The translations under genes were made by a program, and so were the position numbers. The notes beneath the pieces were generated by a model that saw only the letters and a list, made by a program, of their open reading frames with translations, was not told where the DNA came from and made no database searches. A stretch of 64,000 nucleotides of DNA from contig JAILDV010000053.1 in the NCBI GenBank assembly GCA_024688885.1, positions 1-64,000 of the forward strand, in the 5' to 3' direction. Below are positions 53,529 through 64,000 of this stretch, one piece after another; position 1 is the stretch's first letter, and the number at the start of each line of letters is the position of its first letter. Origin of the DNA: Bacteroidaceae bacterium. GTDB taxonomy: Bacteria; Bacteroidota; Bacteroidia; Bacteroidales; Bacteroidaceae.

Positions 53529-55253
53529 ATGAAGCAACTATTATTAAGCATATTATGGCTATTTGTGGCGGGAACAACATGGAGCATTCCTGCCCAATTA
53601 AGACCTTTCACTGTGACGAACAGTGATGGTACTGTGCTGACCATCACTCTATGCGGTGACGAGTGTTGTCATTTCTATGCCACATTAGATGGCGTGCCTG
53701 TAGTAGAGGAAACCAATGGTGACTGGCGATTGGCACCCGAACTCACCGATTCCATCAACAAGGTGTGGAACGAAAAAAGCACACGGCTCAACTTGCGCCG
53801 TCAGCAACGTGCTTTACAGAACAAGACCAGGCAAGCATTTGGCTATCCATCCTCCTACACTGGGAAGAAAAAGGGCATTGTCTTATTGGTGAACTTTGCC
53901 AACAAAGCAATGAAAAGCACCCATACGAGAGACACGTTCGACAAAATGTTCAACCAAGTGGGATACAACGAAGACAACATCGTCGGCTCTGTCCACGATT
54001 ATTTTTATGACCAATCCTACGAGCAGTTCGACCTTTCTTTCGATGTGTATGGTCCCATCGTAGTCAACCAGGACTATGCTTATTATGGTACAAATAGTAA
54101 AGGTGGTGACGACCAACGAGTGGGAGAACTCACCACAGAGGTATGTCGATTGGCAGATACAAAATACGACATCAATTGGGCTGACTATGATTGGGATGGC
54201 GACAAAGAGGTGGATCAGGTTATCATCATCTATGCTGGTAGCGGAGAGCATGCCAACAACGACAAAAACACCATCTGGCCACACGAATCATCACTCACTA
54301 TTCTCAAGACATTCGGAGACGGGGAAGGCCCTATCAAATTTGGTGGAATAAAAATTGACACCTATGCCATGACTTGCGAGCTGGCCAACGACAACAGCAG
54401 CACCCTGAACGGCATTGGCACTGCCTGTCATGAGTTCAGCCACTGCCTCGGACTTCCCGATTTCTACGATGCCAATTATTCAGGTGGCTATGGCATGCAG
54501 CATTGGGACATCATGGCTTCTGGCAGCAACAATGGAATGTATTACAATAGCGAATGCCCAGCAGGTTTCACTGCCTATGAACGTTGGTTTGCCGGATGGC
54601 TCGACTTGATTGAATTGAATGAGCCAACCACTATCACCGACATGCCCTGCCTTCAGGATGAGCCCGTGGCATACGTCATCTACAACGACGGCAACCGCAA
54701 CGAATACTTCATCCTTGAGAACCGCCAATCCAAAGGTTGGTACCAATATGTCAGCACCTTCACCGGTATGCATGGGTTGCTCGTCACACACGTGGATTAT
54801 GACCGATATAAATGGGTGCTCAACACCGTCAACACATTGAAAAAGCACCAACGTATGACCATCATCTGCGCAGGAGGTGAATATGGCACTTATTCAGGCA
54901 AAAGCTATATTATCACCGCCTCACAATATCGTTCCCAACTCTTCCCTGGCAGAAAGAATGTGACAGAACTCACTAATGATTCCCATATTGACTATGGCGG
55001 GAAGCTCTTCAACAAAAATACTGACGGCACCTTATTCATGAACAAGCCCATCACCGACATTCAAGAAAGCAACGGGTTGATTTCCTTTAAGTTTATGGGT
55101 GGAAACGAAGCAATGGACATTCATGACTTGGCAGACGCCAAACTACCTGTCACCTACTACACATTGGATGGCATTCGTGTTGAGAGCCCTCAATCACCAG
55201 GCATTTACCTAGTCAGACAAGGTACACAAACACACAAAGTCTTCCTCAAATAA
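53529..55253 (+). CDS. M6-family secreted metalloprotease
   Basis: 574-residue exported zinc protease of the immune-inhibitor-A/M6 type. Signal peptide to about 20; N-terminal prodomain (FTVTNSDGTVLTITLCGDECCHFYATLDG near 27-55); catalytic domain with HEFSHCLGLPD (His301, Glu302, His305) followed by GYGMQHWDIMASG; then a C-terminal beta-region. It ends in YYTLDGIRVESPQSPGIYLVRQG, the same tail type as neighbouring esterases. The -7 box TACCTTTG at 53505-53512 is only 17 bp from the ATG, giving a leader of about 10 nt. It is the only plus-strand protein gene between 9 and 58 kb and is divergent from the YARHG gene. Confidence 0.92.
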   Translation: MKQLLLSILWLFVAGTTWSIPAQLRPFTVTNSDGTVLTITLCGDECCHFYATLDGVPVVEETNGDWRLAPELTDSINKVWNEKSTRLNLRRQQRALQNKTRQAFGYPSSYTGKKKGIVLLVNFANKAMKSTHTRDTFDKMFNQVGYNEDNIVGSVHDYFYDQSYEQFDLSFDVYGPIVVNQDYAYYGTNSKGGDDQRVGELTTEVCRLADTKYDINWADYDWDGDKEVDQVIIIYAGSGEHANNDKNTIWPHESSLTILKTFGDGEGPIKFGGIKIDTYAMTCELANDNSSTLNGIGTACHEFSHCLGLPDFYDANYSGGYGMQHWDIMASGSNNGMYYNSECPAGFTAYERWFAGWLDLIELNEPTTITDMPCLQDEPVAYVIYNDGNRNEYFILENRQSKGWYQYVSTFTGMHGLLVTHVDYDRYKWVLNTVNTLKKHQRMTIICAGGEYGTYSGKSYIITASQYRSQLFPGRKNVTELTNDSHIDYGGKLFNKNTDGTLFMNKPITDIQESNGLISFKFMGGNEAMDIHDLADAKLPVTYYTLDGIRVESPQSPGIYLVRQGTQTHKVFLK

Positions 55254-55264
55254 AAGACTCAACT

Positions 55265-55425
55265 TTCTGAAGTGACGAAGTTAATGGAGTTAACGAAGTA
55301 AACGACGATACATAGCAACGAGAAGGACATCAGGGAGATGTACGATGAACGATGAGTCTGTCAACTGTCAATTGTCAACTGAGCGAAGTGATAACTTCTA
55401 TAACTTCAACAACTACAAAAAAGTG
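55265..55425 (+). repeat. Dispersed intergenic repeat, copy 2
   Basis: Same order as copy 1: CTGAAGTGACGAAGTTAATGGAGTTAACG, CGACGATACATAGCAACGAGAAGGACATCAGGGAGATGTACGATGAACGATGAG, CAACTGTCAATTGTCAACTGAGCGAAGTGATAACTTCTATAACTTC. It fills the gap between the M6 protease and the convergent carbonic anhydrase gene. Confidence 0.8.
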
Positions 55426-55464
55426 AAGCTTACGAACCTTCAGCTCGACGAAGTCAAACTTGAG

Positions 55465-55983
55465 TCAATTATCCTTATACCATTCAGCATACATGATGTA
55501 ATGCTTGGCAATTCCAATGTTGAGTTCCTTCGCCTGTTCGGGATCCACCTTCTTGATGAATTTTGCCGGCACACCACCCCACATCTCTCCGTCACCCACC
55601 TGTGTGCCCTTCAACACCAAGGCACCTGCTGCAATAATCGCGCCCTCGCCTATCACGGCATCATCAAGCACTGTCGCACCCATGCCAATCAGAGCACCAC
55701 TCTTCACTGTGCAGCCATGCAAGGTCACGTTGTGTCCGATGGTCACATCGTCACCAATCTCAATCGCTGCTTTCTTATATAAAGTATGCAGACATGACCC
55801 ATCCTGTATGTTCACGCGGTTACCTATCTTGATGTAGTTCACATCACCACGCACCACCGCATTAAACCACACCGTACATTGGTCGCCCATCTGCACATCG
55901 CCCACAATTGTGGCGTTCTCGCTGAAATAGCAGCCCTCGCCCCATTTGGGAGTCAAGCCGCACACTGTCTTGATTAAAGCCAT
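55465..55983 (-). CDS. Gamma-class carbonic anhydrase family protein
   Basis: 172-residue left-handed beta-helix protein, trimeric in the family, probably cytoplasmic. Hexapeptide repeats run through the whole chain (ATIVGDVQMGDQCTVWFNAVVRGDVNYIKIGNRVNIQDGS). The three zinc-binding His residues of the family are present: His66 (SCLHT), His84 and His89 (IGHNVTLHGC). Many members interconvert CO2 and bicarbonate, others are inactive. It stands 43 bp upstream of the GH36 stop on the same strand, in no evident pathway with it. Confidence 0.9.
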   Translation of the reverse strand: MALIKTVCGLTPKWGEGCYFSENATIVGDVQMGDQCTVWFNAVVRGDVNYIKIGNRVNIQDGSCLHTLYKKAAIEIGDDVTIGHNVTLHGCTVKSGALIGMGATVLDDAVIGEGAIIAAGALVLKGTQVGDGEMWGGVPAKFIKKVDPEQAKELNIGIAKHYIMYAEWYKDN

Positions 55984-56026
55984 TCTTATTTACAATTTGA
56001 CAATTTACGATTAATTGTTTAGGGGT

Positions 56027-58183
56027 TTAGATTTTCCGCAAGCGAATCACCCTGCTGGCGAACTGTCCGCCCATCGTCGCTTCGATGCCCGTCTCCATTA
56101 GGAACTTACCCGAGAAAGTCTTGCCTTCAAAGTTGCGCCTTCTTTCCGCCCCCTCAAACTCATTGAGGCGGTAGGTCGCATCAGGGTCAAGACCTGCCAT
56201 ATGCCAACGGGGAGTTTCCAAACCGATGTAGTTCTCAAACTTATAACAAAAGAACACAGCCTCGTTCTTGTCCTCACTCACAAACATCTCACTACAGAAA
56301 CCCTGATTCTCGTAAGGTGAAAGCAGACGATAGAGGTCACCTTGCTGCACAAGAGGACGAATCTCCTTGTAGAATGCCACTGCCTTCTTCGCGTAGGCAC
56401 GCTCCTGCTCATTTAAGTCACTGGGCTTCATCTCCATGCCCAGACGCCCTGTCATCGCCACATCGAAGCGGAACTTCAACGGAATTACACGTCCCGTCTG
56501 GTGGTTAGGCGAGGCGCTCACGTGCTGAGCCATCGCCATCGGAGGGAAGAAGTGGCTGGTGCCCCATTGAATGAAGAGTCGCTGCTGGGCATCAGTGTCA
56601 TCACTTACCCAAAACTCATCGAAATAGGGCAAAGCACCCCAGTTTACACGACCGCCGCCGCTTGAACAGAGCTGAATGACAAGGTCGGGATGAGCCTTGC
56701 GAATACGCTCCAATGCGCTGCGCAATCCCAGATGATAATCCACGAAGAGGTGGCTCTGCTTATCTGCTGTCAGATAGCTGCTACCGAAGTTCTGCATAGA
56801 CATGTTGCAGTCCCATTTGATATAGTGCAGCGTCGGGTTCTCCTTCACCAAATTGTCCACGATGCCCACTACAAAGTCCTGCACTTTAGGGTTCGAGAGA
56901 TCGAGCACCAGCTGTGTGCCTCCACGCCCTTTCGCCAATTCTCGGGTAGGATGTGCCACCACCCAATCAGGATGCGCCTCAAAGAGTTCGCTCTTGCTGT
57001 TGGTCATTTCGGGTTCTATCCAAATGCCGAACTTCAAACCACGGTTCTCAGCAGCCTTCACCAAGGCAGGAATGCCGTTAGGCAGTTTTTGTGTATCAGT
57101 CACCCAGTCGCCCAAGCCCTGTGTATCATCGGTGCGTCGATACTTACGCCCGAACCAACCATCATCCACAACGAACAATTCACCACCCAACTCCTTGATG
57201 CCATCCATCATCTGTTCGCACACCTCTTGATTCACGTTCATATAGACGCCTTCCCATGAGTTCAGCAAAATCTCGCGCAGAACATGTCCATTGTGCAGCT
57301 GCACGTTGCGGCCCCATCGGTGGAAAGCCCGACTCACGCCACCCTTACCCTCATTGCTGAAGGTCAATGCCAGTTCTGGGGTCGTAAAGGTTTCGCCAGA
57401 TTTCAACGTATAGGCTGTATGCAAATCATCAATACCAGCCAAAAGTGTATGTCTGTTCTTGCCACGCGTCTCGATGCGAAGTTTGTAGTTGCCCGTCCAA
57501 CAAAGGGCAGCACCCACCACACGCCCACAGTTCTCTTGCGGCTTGCCGTCGAGAGAAATCATGACTTCTGCACGGTCATCCATTGCTGTGCGCACTCCAT
57601 CATGATTCACAATGGTTTTCAAGCCAGCCGTCAGCGGCTCTTCAGTCATGCCTGCCTCCTGTCCCCATGCTCCATGAAAATGAGTAAGCCAGGCACCCTC
57701 TTGACGGAACGTCATCACACCGCTGGCATACTGCTCCATCTTGACAGGCTTCTTTTCACCATTGCGAATCACCGACCATGTCACAATCACATCGCTCTTA
57801 TCGTCAGCACGGTAATACAAATCCACAAAAAAATCATACGTCTTGTCTTTCAGCGACACAATTGTTTCATTGCCCCATTGCTGGCAACCCGTCACCACCA
57901 ATTCCGTGGTCATATTACCATCGGCATGCGTCACGCTCAGCGCCGTCTCGTCGAAACTATTGCGACCAAAAGCAGGATAGGCATCTCCATTCAGACCTGA
58001 GGCATCATACACCTCATGCGCATGTTCCGGCTTGATACGAGAACCATAATACTGGATACGTGGCGTCTGGCCCTCGTTCACAGCGAGCATCAACGTCGTC
58101 TTGGGCGTGTTCACAAACACGTCTTTGGCACTGGCAACCTGACACATGGTCAAGGTAAGGACGAAAAGAACTAATTGTCTCAT
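56027..58183 (-). CDS. GH36 alpha-galactosidase
   Basis: Exported 718-residue retaining alpha-galactosidase, releasing D-galactose from galactosides such as raffinose-type sugars or galactosylated hemicellulose. Signal peptide about 1-19; N-terminal beta-supersandwich; (beta/alpha)8 barrel with SWEGVYMNVNQE, FVVDDGWFGRKY and nucleophile Asp458 in YIKWDCNMSM; acid/base Asp in WVSDDTDAQQR; and a C-terminal beta-domain. Length and motifs are typical. The -7 box TAACTTTG (minus, 58260-58267) has CAAA on the plus strand at 58289-58292 as a possible -33 (spacing 21). It is downstream of no other enzyme gene and may be its own unit. Confidence 0.94.
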   Translation of the reverse strand: MRQLVLFVLTLTMCQVASAKDVFVNTPKTTLMLAVNEGQTPRIQYYGSRIKPEHAHEVYDASGLNGDAYPAFGRNSFDETALSVTHADGNMTTELVVTGCQQWGNETIVSLKDKTYDFFVDLYYRADDKSDVIVTWSVIRNGEKKPVKMEQYASGVMTFRQEGAWLTHFHGAWGQEAGMTEEPLTAGLKTIVNHDGVRTAMDDRAEVMISLDGKPQENCGRVVGAALCWTGNYKLRIETRGKNRHTLLAGIDDLHTAYTLKSGETFTTPELALTFSNEGKGGVSRAFHRWGRNVQLHNGHVLREILLNSWEGVYMNVNQEVCEQMMDGIKELGGELFVVDDGWFGRKYRRTDDTQGLGDWVTDTQKLPNGIPALVKAAENRGLKFGIWIEPEMTNSKSELFEAHPDWVVAHPTRELAKGRGGTQLVLDLSNPKVQDFVVGIVDNLVKENPTLHYIKWDCNMSMQNFGSSYLTADKQSHLFVDYHLGLRSALERIRKAHPDLVIQLCSSGGGRVNWGALPYFDEFWVSDDTDAQQRLFIQWGTSHFFPPMAMAQHVSASPNHQTGRVIPLKFRFDVAMTGRLGMEMKPSDLNEQERAYAKKAVAFYKEIRPLVQQGDLYRLLSPYENQGFCSEMFVSEDKNEAVFFCYKFENYIGLETPRWHMAGLDPDATYRLNEFEGAERRRNFEGKTFSGKFLMETGIEATMGGQFASRVIRLRKI

Positions 58184-58379
58184 TGGGCAAGAATAGTATT
58201 TTTGTGAGTGAATAATTGGTATTAACCACAGAATCTCTGCAAGACTCCATTTGTGACTACAAAGTTACGAATAAAAATTCCCCACCACCAAAATATCGGG
58301 CAAAAATTTACTTTTGTGTAGATTACTTAACTTTGGAAAGTTAAAAATGAAGTGAAAATGGGAGTGAAAGCATTTACTC

Positions 58380-58545
58380 AACGTTCTGAAGTTATCGCTG
58401 CGCTCGAAGTAATCGAAGTTAAAGGAGTTAACGACGATACCTGGCAGTGAGAAAATCATCAGATAAATGTACGATGAGTTTGCCAACTGTCAATTGTCAA
58501 CTAAGCGCAGCGCTCACTTCGGTAACTTCATTTACTTCAAATAAA
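58380..58545 (+). repeat. Dispersed intergenic repeat, copy 3
   Basis: Reads AACGTTCTGAAGTTATCG, AAGTTAAAGGAGTTAACGACGATACCTGGCAGTGAGAAAATCATC, ATGTACGATGAG, CAACTGTCAATTGTCAACTAAGCGCAGCGCTCACTTCGGTAACTTC. It closely matches copies 1 and 2 and occupies most of the gap between GH36 and the ATP synthase operon. Confidence 0.8.
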
Positions 58546-58594
58546 TTAAACTTGCGAACCTTTAGACGGAGTCAATCTTAAATTATCTAAAAAA

Positions 58595-58626
58595 ATTGTT
58601 CGATAATATGATTTTACTTATATTTG
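58595..58626 (+). promoter_or_regulatory. Promoter of the ATP synthase operon
   Basis: TATATTTG at 58619-58626 fits the -7 consensus; ATTG at 58595-58598 (spacing 20) is a weak -33. It ends 25 bp before the atpD ATG. Confidence 0.65.
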
Positions 58627-58641
58627 CATTCGAAAATGTGA

Positions 58642-60166
<1,525 letters not shown>

Positions 60167-60412
60167 ATGCATCTACAAATCATCACACCTACAGGCACAC
60201 AATACGAGGGGGAAGTGAAGCGTTTCCAGTTCACCTCGGCAACGGGACTTATGGAGTTCTTGCCAGGTCATGCACCGATGATAGCGGAGCTGAAGGAGGG
60301 GAGCATTCACACGGAAAGTGAAGCGATCAATTGCGGCAATGGTGTGGTGAGGATTGAGAATGACGAAATAAAAGTGGTATGTGAGCCAGCCCGTCAGCTG
60401 GATGAATCATAA
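60167..60412 (+). CDS. atpC: F1Fo ATP synthase subunit epsilon
   Basis: 81-residue epsilon subunit, only the N-terminal beta-sandwich (MHLQIITPTGTQYEGEVKRFQF, GLMEFLPGHAPMIAEL). The C-terminal helical hairpin present in many bacteria is missing, as is common in Bacteroidetes, so ATPase self-inhibition by the epsilon C-terminus is not expected. It follows atpD by 4 bp and overlaps the next gene. Confidence 0.93.
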   Translation: MHLQIITPTGTQYEGEVKRFQFTSATGLMEFLPGHAPMIAELKEGSIHTESEAINCGNGVVRIENDEIKVVCEPARQLDES

Positions 60413-61421
60413 AGGCATGGTTAAAAGACTGCTTGTATATATAATATGTGCATTGGCTTTCGCCGCACCCATCAGAGCGGAGGAGGAAGAGCTGGATGTG
60501 TCCAAGCTCATCTTCGAGCATTTGGGTGACAGCTACGAGTGGCACATCACGAAGGGGGCAGTCATTCCCCTACCCTGCATTCTCATCGGAGAGGGGGGCG
60601 TGGACGTGTTCATGTCGGACAAGCTGGAGCATGGAGCGACCTATAAGGGATACCATATCGCCGAGGAGGGTGACCATGAGGGAAAGATTGTGAATGCAGC
60701 TGGTGAACGACCCTTCGACATCAGCATCACAAAGAATGTGCTGGAGCTGTTCATTGTGTGCACCTTGCTTTGTTCTGTGGTGTTAGGCTTGGCACGATGG
60801 TACAGGAAGAATGGCTACAAGAAAGCCCCAGGTGGCTTTGTAGGCATGATGGAGGCAGTCATTGATTTCATAGACAAGGATGTAGCAAAAGAGAGCATCG
60901 GACATGGGTATGAGAAGTTCTCTCCCTATCTGATGACGGTGTTCCTCTTCATCTTGACCAGCAACCTCTTAGGGCTCATTCCCGTCTTCCCCGGCGGAGC
61001 GAACCTGACAGGCAACATCGCTGTGACACTGACGTGTGCTGTCACAGCATTCATCGCCATCAACTGCTTTGCGCCAAAGGGGTACTACAAAAGCATCTTC
61101 TGGCCAGACGTGCCCATCTTCCTCAAGGCACCGCTGCCCATCATGCCAACCATCGAGTTCATCGGGGTCTTCACAAAACCCTTCTCGCTGACCGTCCGTC
61201 TCTTTGCCAACATCATGGCAGGACACATCATCATCCTCGCTTTGACCAGTGTGGTGTTTGTGACGGCAAAGATGGGCACCGCCATGTGCGCCTCGATGAC
61301 GGCTGTGAGCGTCCTTTTCTGCATCTTCATGAATTGCCTCGAACTACTCGTGGCGTTCATCCAAGCATATGTATTCACCATCCTCACCGCCAACTTCATA
61401 GGATTGGCGCACGATGAATAA
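60402..61421 (+). CDS. atpB: F1Fo ATP synthase subunit a
   Basis: Membrane stator subunit carrying the proton half-channels. About 339 residues with an unusual N-terminus: a signal-peptide-like helix (VKRLLVYIICALAFAAPIRA), then a periplasmic segment of about 85 residues before the first main helix (FIVCTLLCSVVLGLARWY). The essential Arg is in FTKPFSLTVRLFANIMAGH. Helices follow to AYVFTILTANFIGLAHDE. The extended N-terminus is usual for this phylum. The start is uncertain: ATG at 60402 overlaps atpC by 11 bp, and ATG at 60417 follows its stop. Confidence 0.93.
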   Translation: MNHKGMVKRLLVYIICALAFAAPIRAEEEELDVSKLIFEHLGDSYEWHITKGAVIPLPCILIGEGGVDVFMSDKLEHGATYKGYHIAEEGDHEGKIVNAAGERPFDISITKNVLELFIVCTLLCSVVLGLARWYRKNGYKKAPGGFVGMMEAVIDFIDKDVAKESIGHGYEKFSPYLMTVFLFILTSNLLGLIPVFPGGANLTGNIAVTLTCAVTAFIAINCFAPKGYYKSIFWPDVPIFLKAPLPIMPTIEFIGVFTKPFSLTVRLFANIMAGHIIILALTSVVFVTAKMGTAMCASMTAVSVLFCIFMNCLELLVAFIQAYVFTILTANFIGLAHDE

Positions 61422-61447
61422 ATAAACCAAGAACAATAAAACTGTAA

Positions 61448-61717
<270 letters not shown>

Positions 61718-61728
61718 GTTTCAAAAGA

Positions 61729-61787
61729 ACTAGCATTACTAGAAAAGACTAGCATCACTAGAAAAGACTAGTATATCTAGCTAAAAG
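61729..61787 (+). repeat. CTAG-rich 19-bp tandem repeat between atpE and atpF
   Basis: Three units: ACTAGCATTACTAGAAAAG (61729-61747), ACTAGCATCACTAGAAAAG (61748-61766), and a diverged ACTAGTATATCTAGCTAAAAG (61767-61787). Each unit has two CTAG tetramers as an interrupted palindrome, so small hairpins can form in the mRNA. Confidence 0.85.
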
Positions 61788-61794
61788 AAAAAAG

Positions 61795-62280
61795 ATGAAT
61801 CCACTCATACCAGACCCGGGGTTGCTCTTCTGGATGGTACTCTCCTTCGGTGTGGTGTTCTTCCTGCTGGCGAAGTTCGGCTTCCCGGTCATCGTGAAGG
61901 CCATCAACGAGCGTAAGGAGTTCATCGAGATGTCGCTCCTCTCTGCCAAGCAAGCCAACGAAAAGTTAGCAAGCATCCAAGCAGAGGGTGAGAAGTTGTT
62001 GGCTGATGCCAAGGCACAACAGAAAGACATCATCGCCAGTGCCATGCAGGAAAAGAAACAGATTGTGCAGGCCGCACAGGACGAAGCGCAAGCCGCTGCC
62101 GACCAAATGATTGAGGAAGCACGGCTGAGCATTCAGGTGGAGAAGGAACGAGCCTTGCAAGACGTGCGGCAAGAGGTGGCAAGCCTCGCCCTCGACATTG
62201 CAGAGAAGGTAATTGGTGAACGGATGAAGGACGATGCCATTCAGAAAAAGGCCATCGAGCAACTCATTGACAAGCTCTGA
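61795..62280 (+). CDS. atpF: F1Fo ATP synthase subunit b
   Basis: 161-residue peripheral-stalk subunit: one N-terminal membrane helix (LLFWMVLSFGVVFFLLAKFGFPVI) then a long charged coiled coil (KQANEKLASIQAEGEKLLADAKAQQKDI to the C-terminus). There is a single b gene, as usual for non-photosynthetic bacteria. It links the membrane a subunit to delta and alpha. Confidence 0.96.
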   Translation: MNPLIPDPGLLFWMVLSFGVVFFLLAKFGFPVIVKAINERKEFIEMSLLSAKQANEKLASIQAEGEKLLADAKAQQKDIIASAMQEKKQIVQAAQDEAQAAADQMIEEARLSIQVEKERALQDVRQEVASLALDIAEKVIGERMKDDAIQKKAIEQLIDKL

Positions 62281-62323
62281 GCCCGCAACTTTCATTTTTC
62301 GCCATTCAACTGTCAACTAAAAC
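62281..62323 (+). repeat. Short dispersed repeat between atpF and atpH
   Basis: The 43-bp junction contains ATTCAACTGTCAACTAAA (about 62303-62319), the same CAACTGTCAACT unit as the other short repeats. Confidence 0.5.
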
Positions 62324-62872
62324 ATGATGAACGGAAGTATTGCCAAACGGTATGCCACAGCCTTGTACGAAGAGGCGAAGGCGCAGTTCGTAGATCAACA
62401 AATCTATGAACACCTCGGCATGCTCCATACCACCATGAAAGCGGAGCCCGACTTGCAGATGGCGCTCATCAATCCCCGTGTCACGGCAGAGAAGAAGTAC
62501 ATGCTGCTCCTGTTGGCATCGGGACTTGACCCTGAAGCCGACACGCTATACACACGATTTCTTCGCCTTTTGCTGAAAAACCACCGCGAGAACCAGTTGC
62601 GCATCATCATCTTTGTCTATCGCGACATGTATAGAGAGCATCATGGCATTGACCGCGTGGTGTTTGAAACGGCAGTAGCAGTCGATGACACCATCGTTAA
62701 CCACTTGACCGAGCGTATCAAGGCACATCGGCATCGCGAAGTGGAATGTGTACACAAGGTCAATCCCAACCTCATCGGTGGTTTCCGGCTCCGCATCGGT
62801 GACCGCCACTATGATTATAGTTACAGACATCAACTTGAAAAGATTAGGAAAGAATTATGTCCGACCCCATAA
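62324..62872 (+). CDS. atpH: F1Fo ATP synthase subunit delta
   Basis: 182-residue OSCP/delta subunit that clamps the peripheral stalk to F1. N-terminal helical domain ([66 protein letters not shown]) and a C-terminal part ending in [28 protein letters not shown]. It ends inside the atpA start (16-bp overlap), so the two are translationally coupled. Confidence 0.95.
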   Translation: MMNGSIAKRYATALYEEAKAQFVDQQIYEHLGMLHTTMKAEPDLQMALINPRVTAEKKYMLLLLASGLDPEADTLYTRFLRLLLKNHRENQLRIIIFVYRDMYREHHGIDRVVFETAVAVDDTIVNHLTERIKAHRHREVECVHKVNPNLIGGFRLRIGDRHYDYSYRHQLEKIRKELCPTP

Positions 62873-64000
62873 AAGTAAGTGAAGTGACAGCGATGCTGCG
62901 TCAGCAACTCGCTGACATCGACAACGAAGAGAACACCCTCGGTAACGAAACCGAGGTGGGTACCGTACTGACAGTCAGTGACGGTGTGGTTCGTGCCTAC
63001 GGACTCCGCAATGCAGAAGCGGGCGAACTCCTCCAGTTCGACAATGGCATGGAAGCCATCGTGATGAACCTTGAGGAAGACAATGTGGGCGCCGTGTTGC
63101 TCGGTCCTACCGACAATATCGAGGAGGGCGACATCGTGAAACGTACGGGACGCATCGCCTCCATCGCTGTGAGTGAAGGGATGGTGGGACGTGTGGTTGA
63201 CACCCTCGGACATCCTATTGACGGACAGGGTGCCATCACGGGAGAGACCTTTGACATGCCACTGGAGCGCAAAGCCCCTGGCGTCATCTTCCGTCAACCC
63301 GTGAACGAGCCGTTACAGACAGGACTCAAAGCGGTGGACGCCATGATTCCGATTGGCAGAGGACAACGAGAACTCATCATCGGTGACCGTCAGACAGGTA
63401 AGACAGCCATTGCCATCGACACCATCATCAACCAGCGTGCCAACTACGAGGCTGGGAAACCCGTCTATTGCATCTATGTGGCGATTGGACAGAAAGGCTC
63501 CACCGTTGCCACTATTGTCAACACGCTTCGTCAAAAGGGGGCGATGGACTACACCATCGTCGTGTCCGCCACTGCCAGCGACCCTGCAGCTATGCAATAT
63601 TACGCACCATTTGCCGGTGCGGCGATTGGCGAATATTTCCGAGACACAGGACGTCACGCCCTTGTGGTGTATGATGACCTTTCCAAACAAGCCGTCGCCT
63701 ACCGTGAGGTGTCGCTGATTCTGAAACGTCCTTCAGGTCGTGAAGCCTATCCTGGCGACATCTTCTATCTCCACTCCCGTCTGCTCGAACGATCCGCCAA
63801 GATCATTGCCCAACAAGAAGTGGCTGAGCAGATGAATGACTTGCCAGACAGCCTCAAGGGAAAAGTGCGTGGTGGTGGTTCACTCACAGCATTACCTATC
63901 ATTGAGACACAGGCTGGTGATGTGTCGGCATACATCCCCACCAATGTCATCTCCATTACAGATGGACAGATATTCCTCGAGACAGACCTCTTCAACCAAG
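62857..64000 (+). CDS. atpA: F1Fo ATP synthase subunit alpha, 3' end outside window
   Basis: The first 381 residues of the regulatory nucleotide-binding subunit. ATG at 62857-62859 ([17 protein letters not shown]) lies 16 bp inside atpH. Seen: the beta-barrel N-domain ([17 protein letters not shown]), Walker A GDRQTGKT at 176-183, [27 protein letters not shown] and [29 protein letters not shown]. The frame runs off the right edge; about 140 residues are missing. atpG should follow in the usual order of this phylum. Confidence 0.97.
   Translation, partial: MSDPIKVSEVTAMLRQQLADIDNEENTLGNETEVGTVLTVSDGVVRAYGLRNAEAGELLQFDNGMEAIVMNLEEDNVGAVLLGPTDNIEEGDIVKRTGRIASIAVSEGMVGRVVDTLGHPIDGQGAITGETFDMPLERKAPGVIFRQPVNEPLQTGLKAVDAMIPIGRGQRELIIGDRQTGKTAIAIDTIINQRANYEAGKPVYCIYVAIGQKGSTVATIVNTLRQKGAMDYTIVVSATASDPAAMQYYAPFAGAAIGEYFRDTGRHALVVYDDLSKQAVAYREVSLILKRPSGREAYPGDIFYLHSRLLERSAKIIAQQEVAEQMNDLPDSLKGKVRGGGSLTALPIIETQAGDVSAYIPTNVISITDGQIFLETDLFNQ

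Overview
The window looks like chromosomal DNA of a gut or rumen Bacteroidales bacterium, most likely Prevotella (Xylanibacter/Segatella group). The evidence is the Bacteroidetes promoter form (TTTG, about 19 bp, TAnnTTTG), A-rich leaders without Shine-Dalgarno sequences, a hybrid two-component regulator, the atpDCBEFHA gene order, and a fused GH10 xylanase-feruloyl esterase with the same architecture as Xyn10D-Fae1A of Prevotella ruminicola. No rRNA is present.

Layout. 1-960: two unrecognised genes ending at a strong terminator. 1-12 kb: mostly housekeeping. It holds a YhaM-like nuclease, a secreted Gly/Arg-rich protein, an M13 peptidase, an operon of a small coiled protein, DUF1460 amidase, EFR1 ferredoxin and ABC-F ATPase, an RlpA-like protein, initiator tRNA-Met and tRNA-Leu(TAA), and a LytS/LytTR two-component pair. 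11.8-14.7 kb: an outer-membrane beta-barrel protein.

14.8-58.2 kb is a large carbohydrate-degradation region, almost all on the minus strand. It holds GH51, a hybrid two-component regulator (HTCS), a 1194-residue surface protein, GH10-CE1, two GH43 enzymes, GH95, a CotH-like protein, two GH115 alpha-glucuronidases, two CE1-like esterases, an ECF sigma/anti-sigma unit, an M6 protease, a gamma-carbonic anhydrase and GH36. The set fits stripping of a decorated glucuronoarabinoxylan: backbone cleavage, feruloyl removal, arabinose and xylose release, (methyl)glucuronic acid removal, and L-/D-galactose or fucose removal. No SusC/SusD pair lies in the window. 58.6-64.0 kb: the F1Fo ATP synthase operon (atpD, C, B, E, F, H and the start of atpA).

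The most interesting unexplained structure is a pair of homologous plus-strand modules at 17621-17832 and 30018-30230. Each has two GAYACAT boxes 69-70 bp apart, an activator-type promoter lacking a -33 element exactly 35 bp beyond the second box, a short AT-rich leader with no ATG, and a GTGA-loop terminator. They look like two paralogous small RNAs in the xylan region, probably controlled by a shared regulator. The window is also rich in repeats: a three-copy intergenic element of about 160 bp, short (T)CAACTGTCAATT-type repeats that invade coding sequences as NSQ-type linkers, a 309-bp inverted-repeat element, a 23-bp tandem array, and a truncated paralogue of a GH43 gene.
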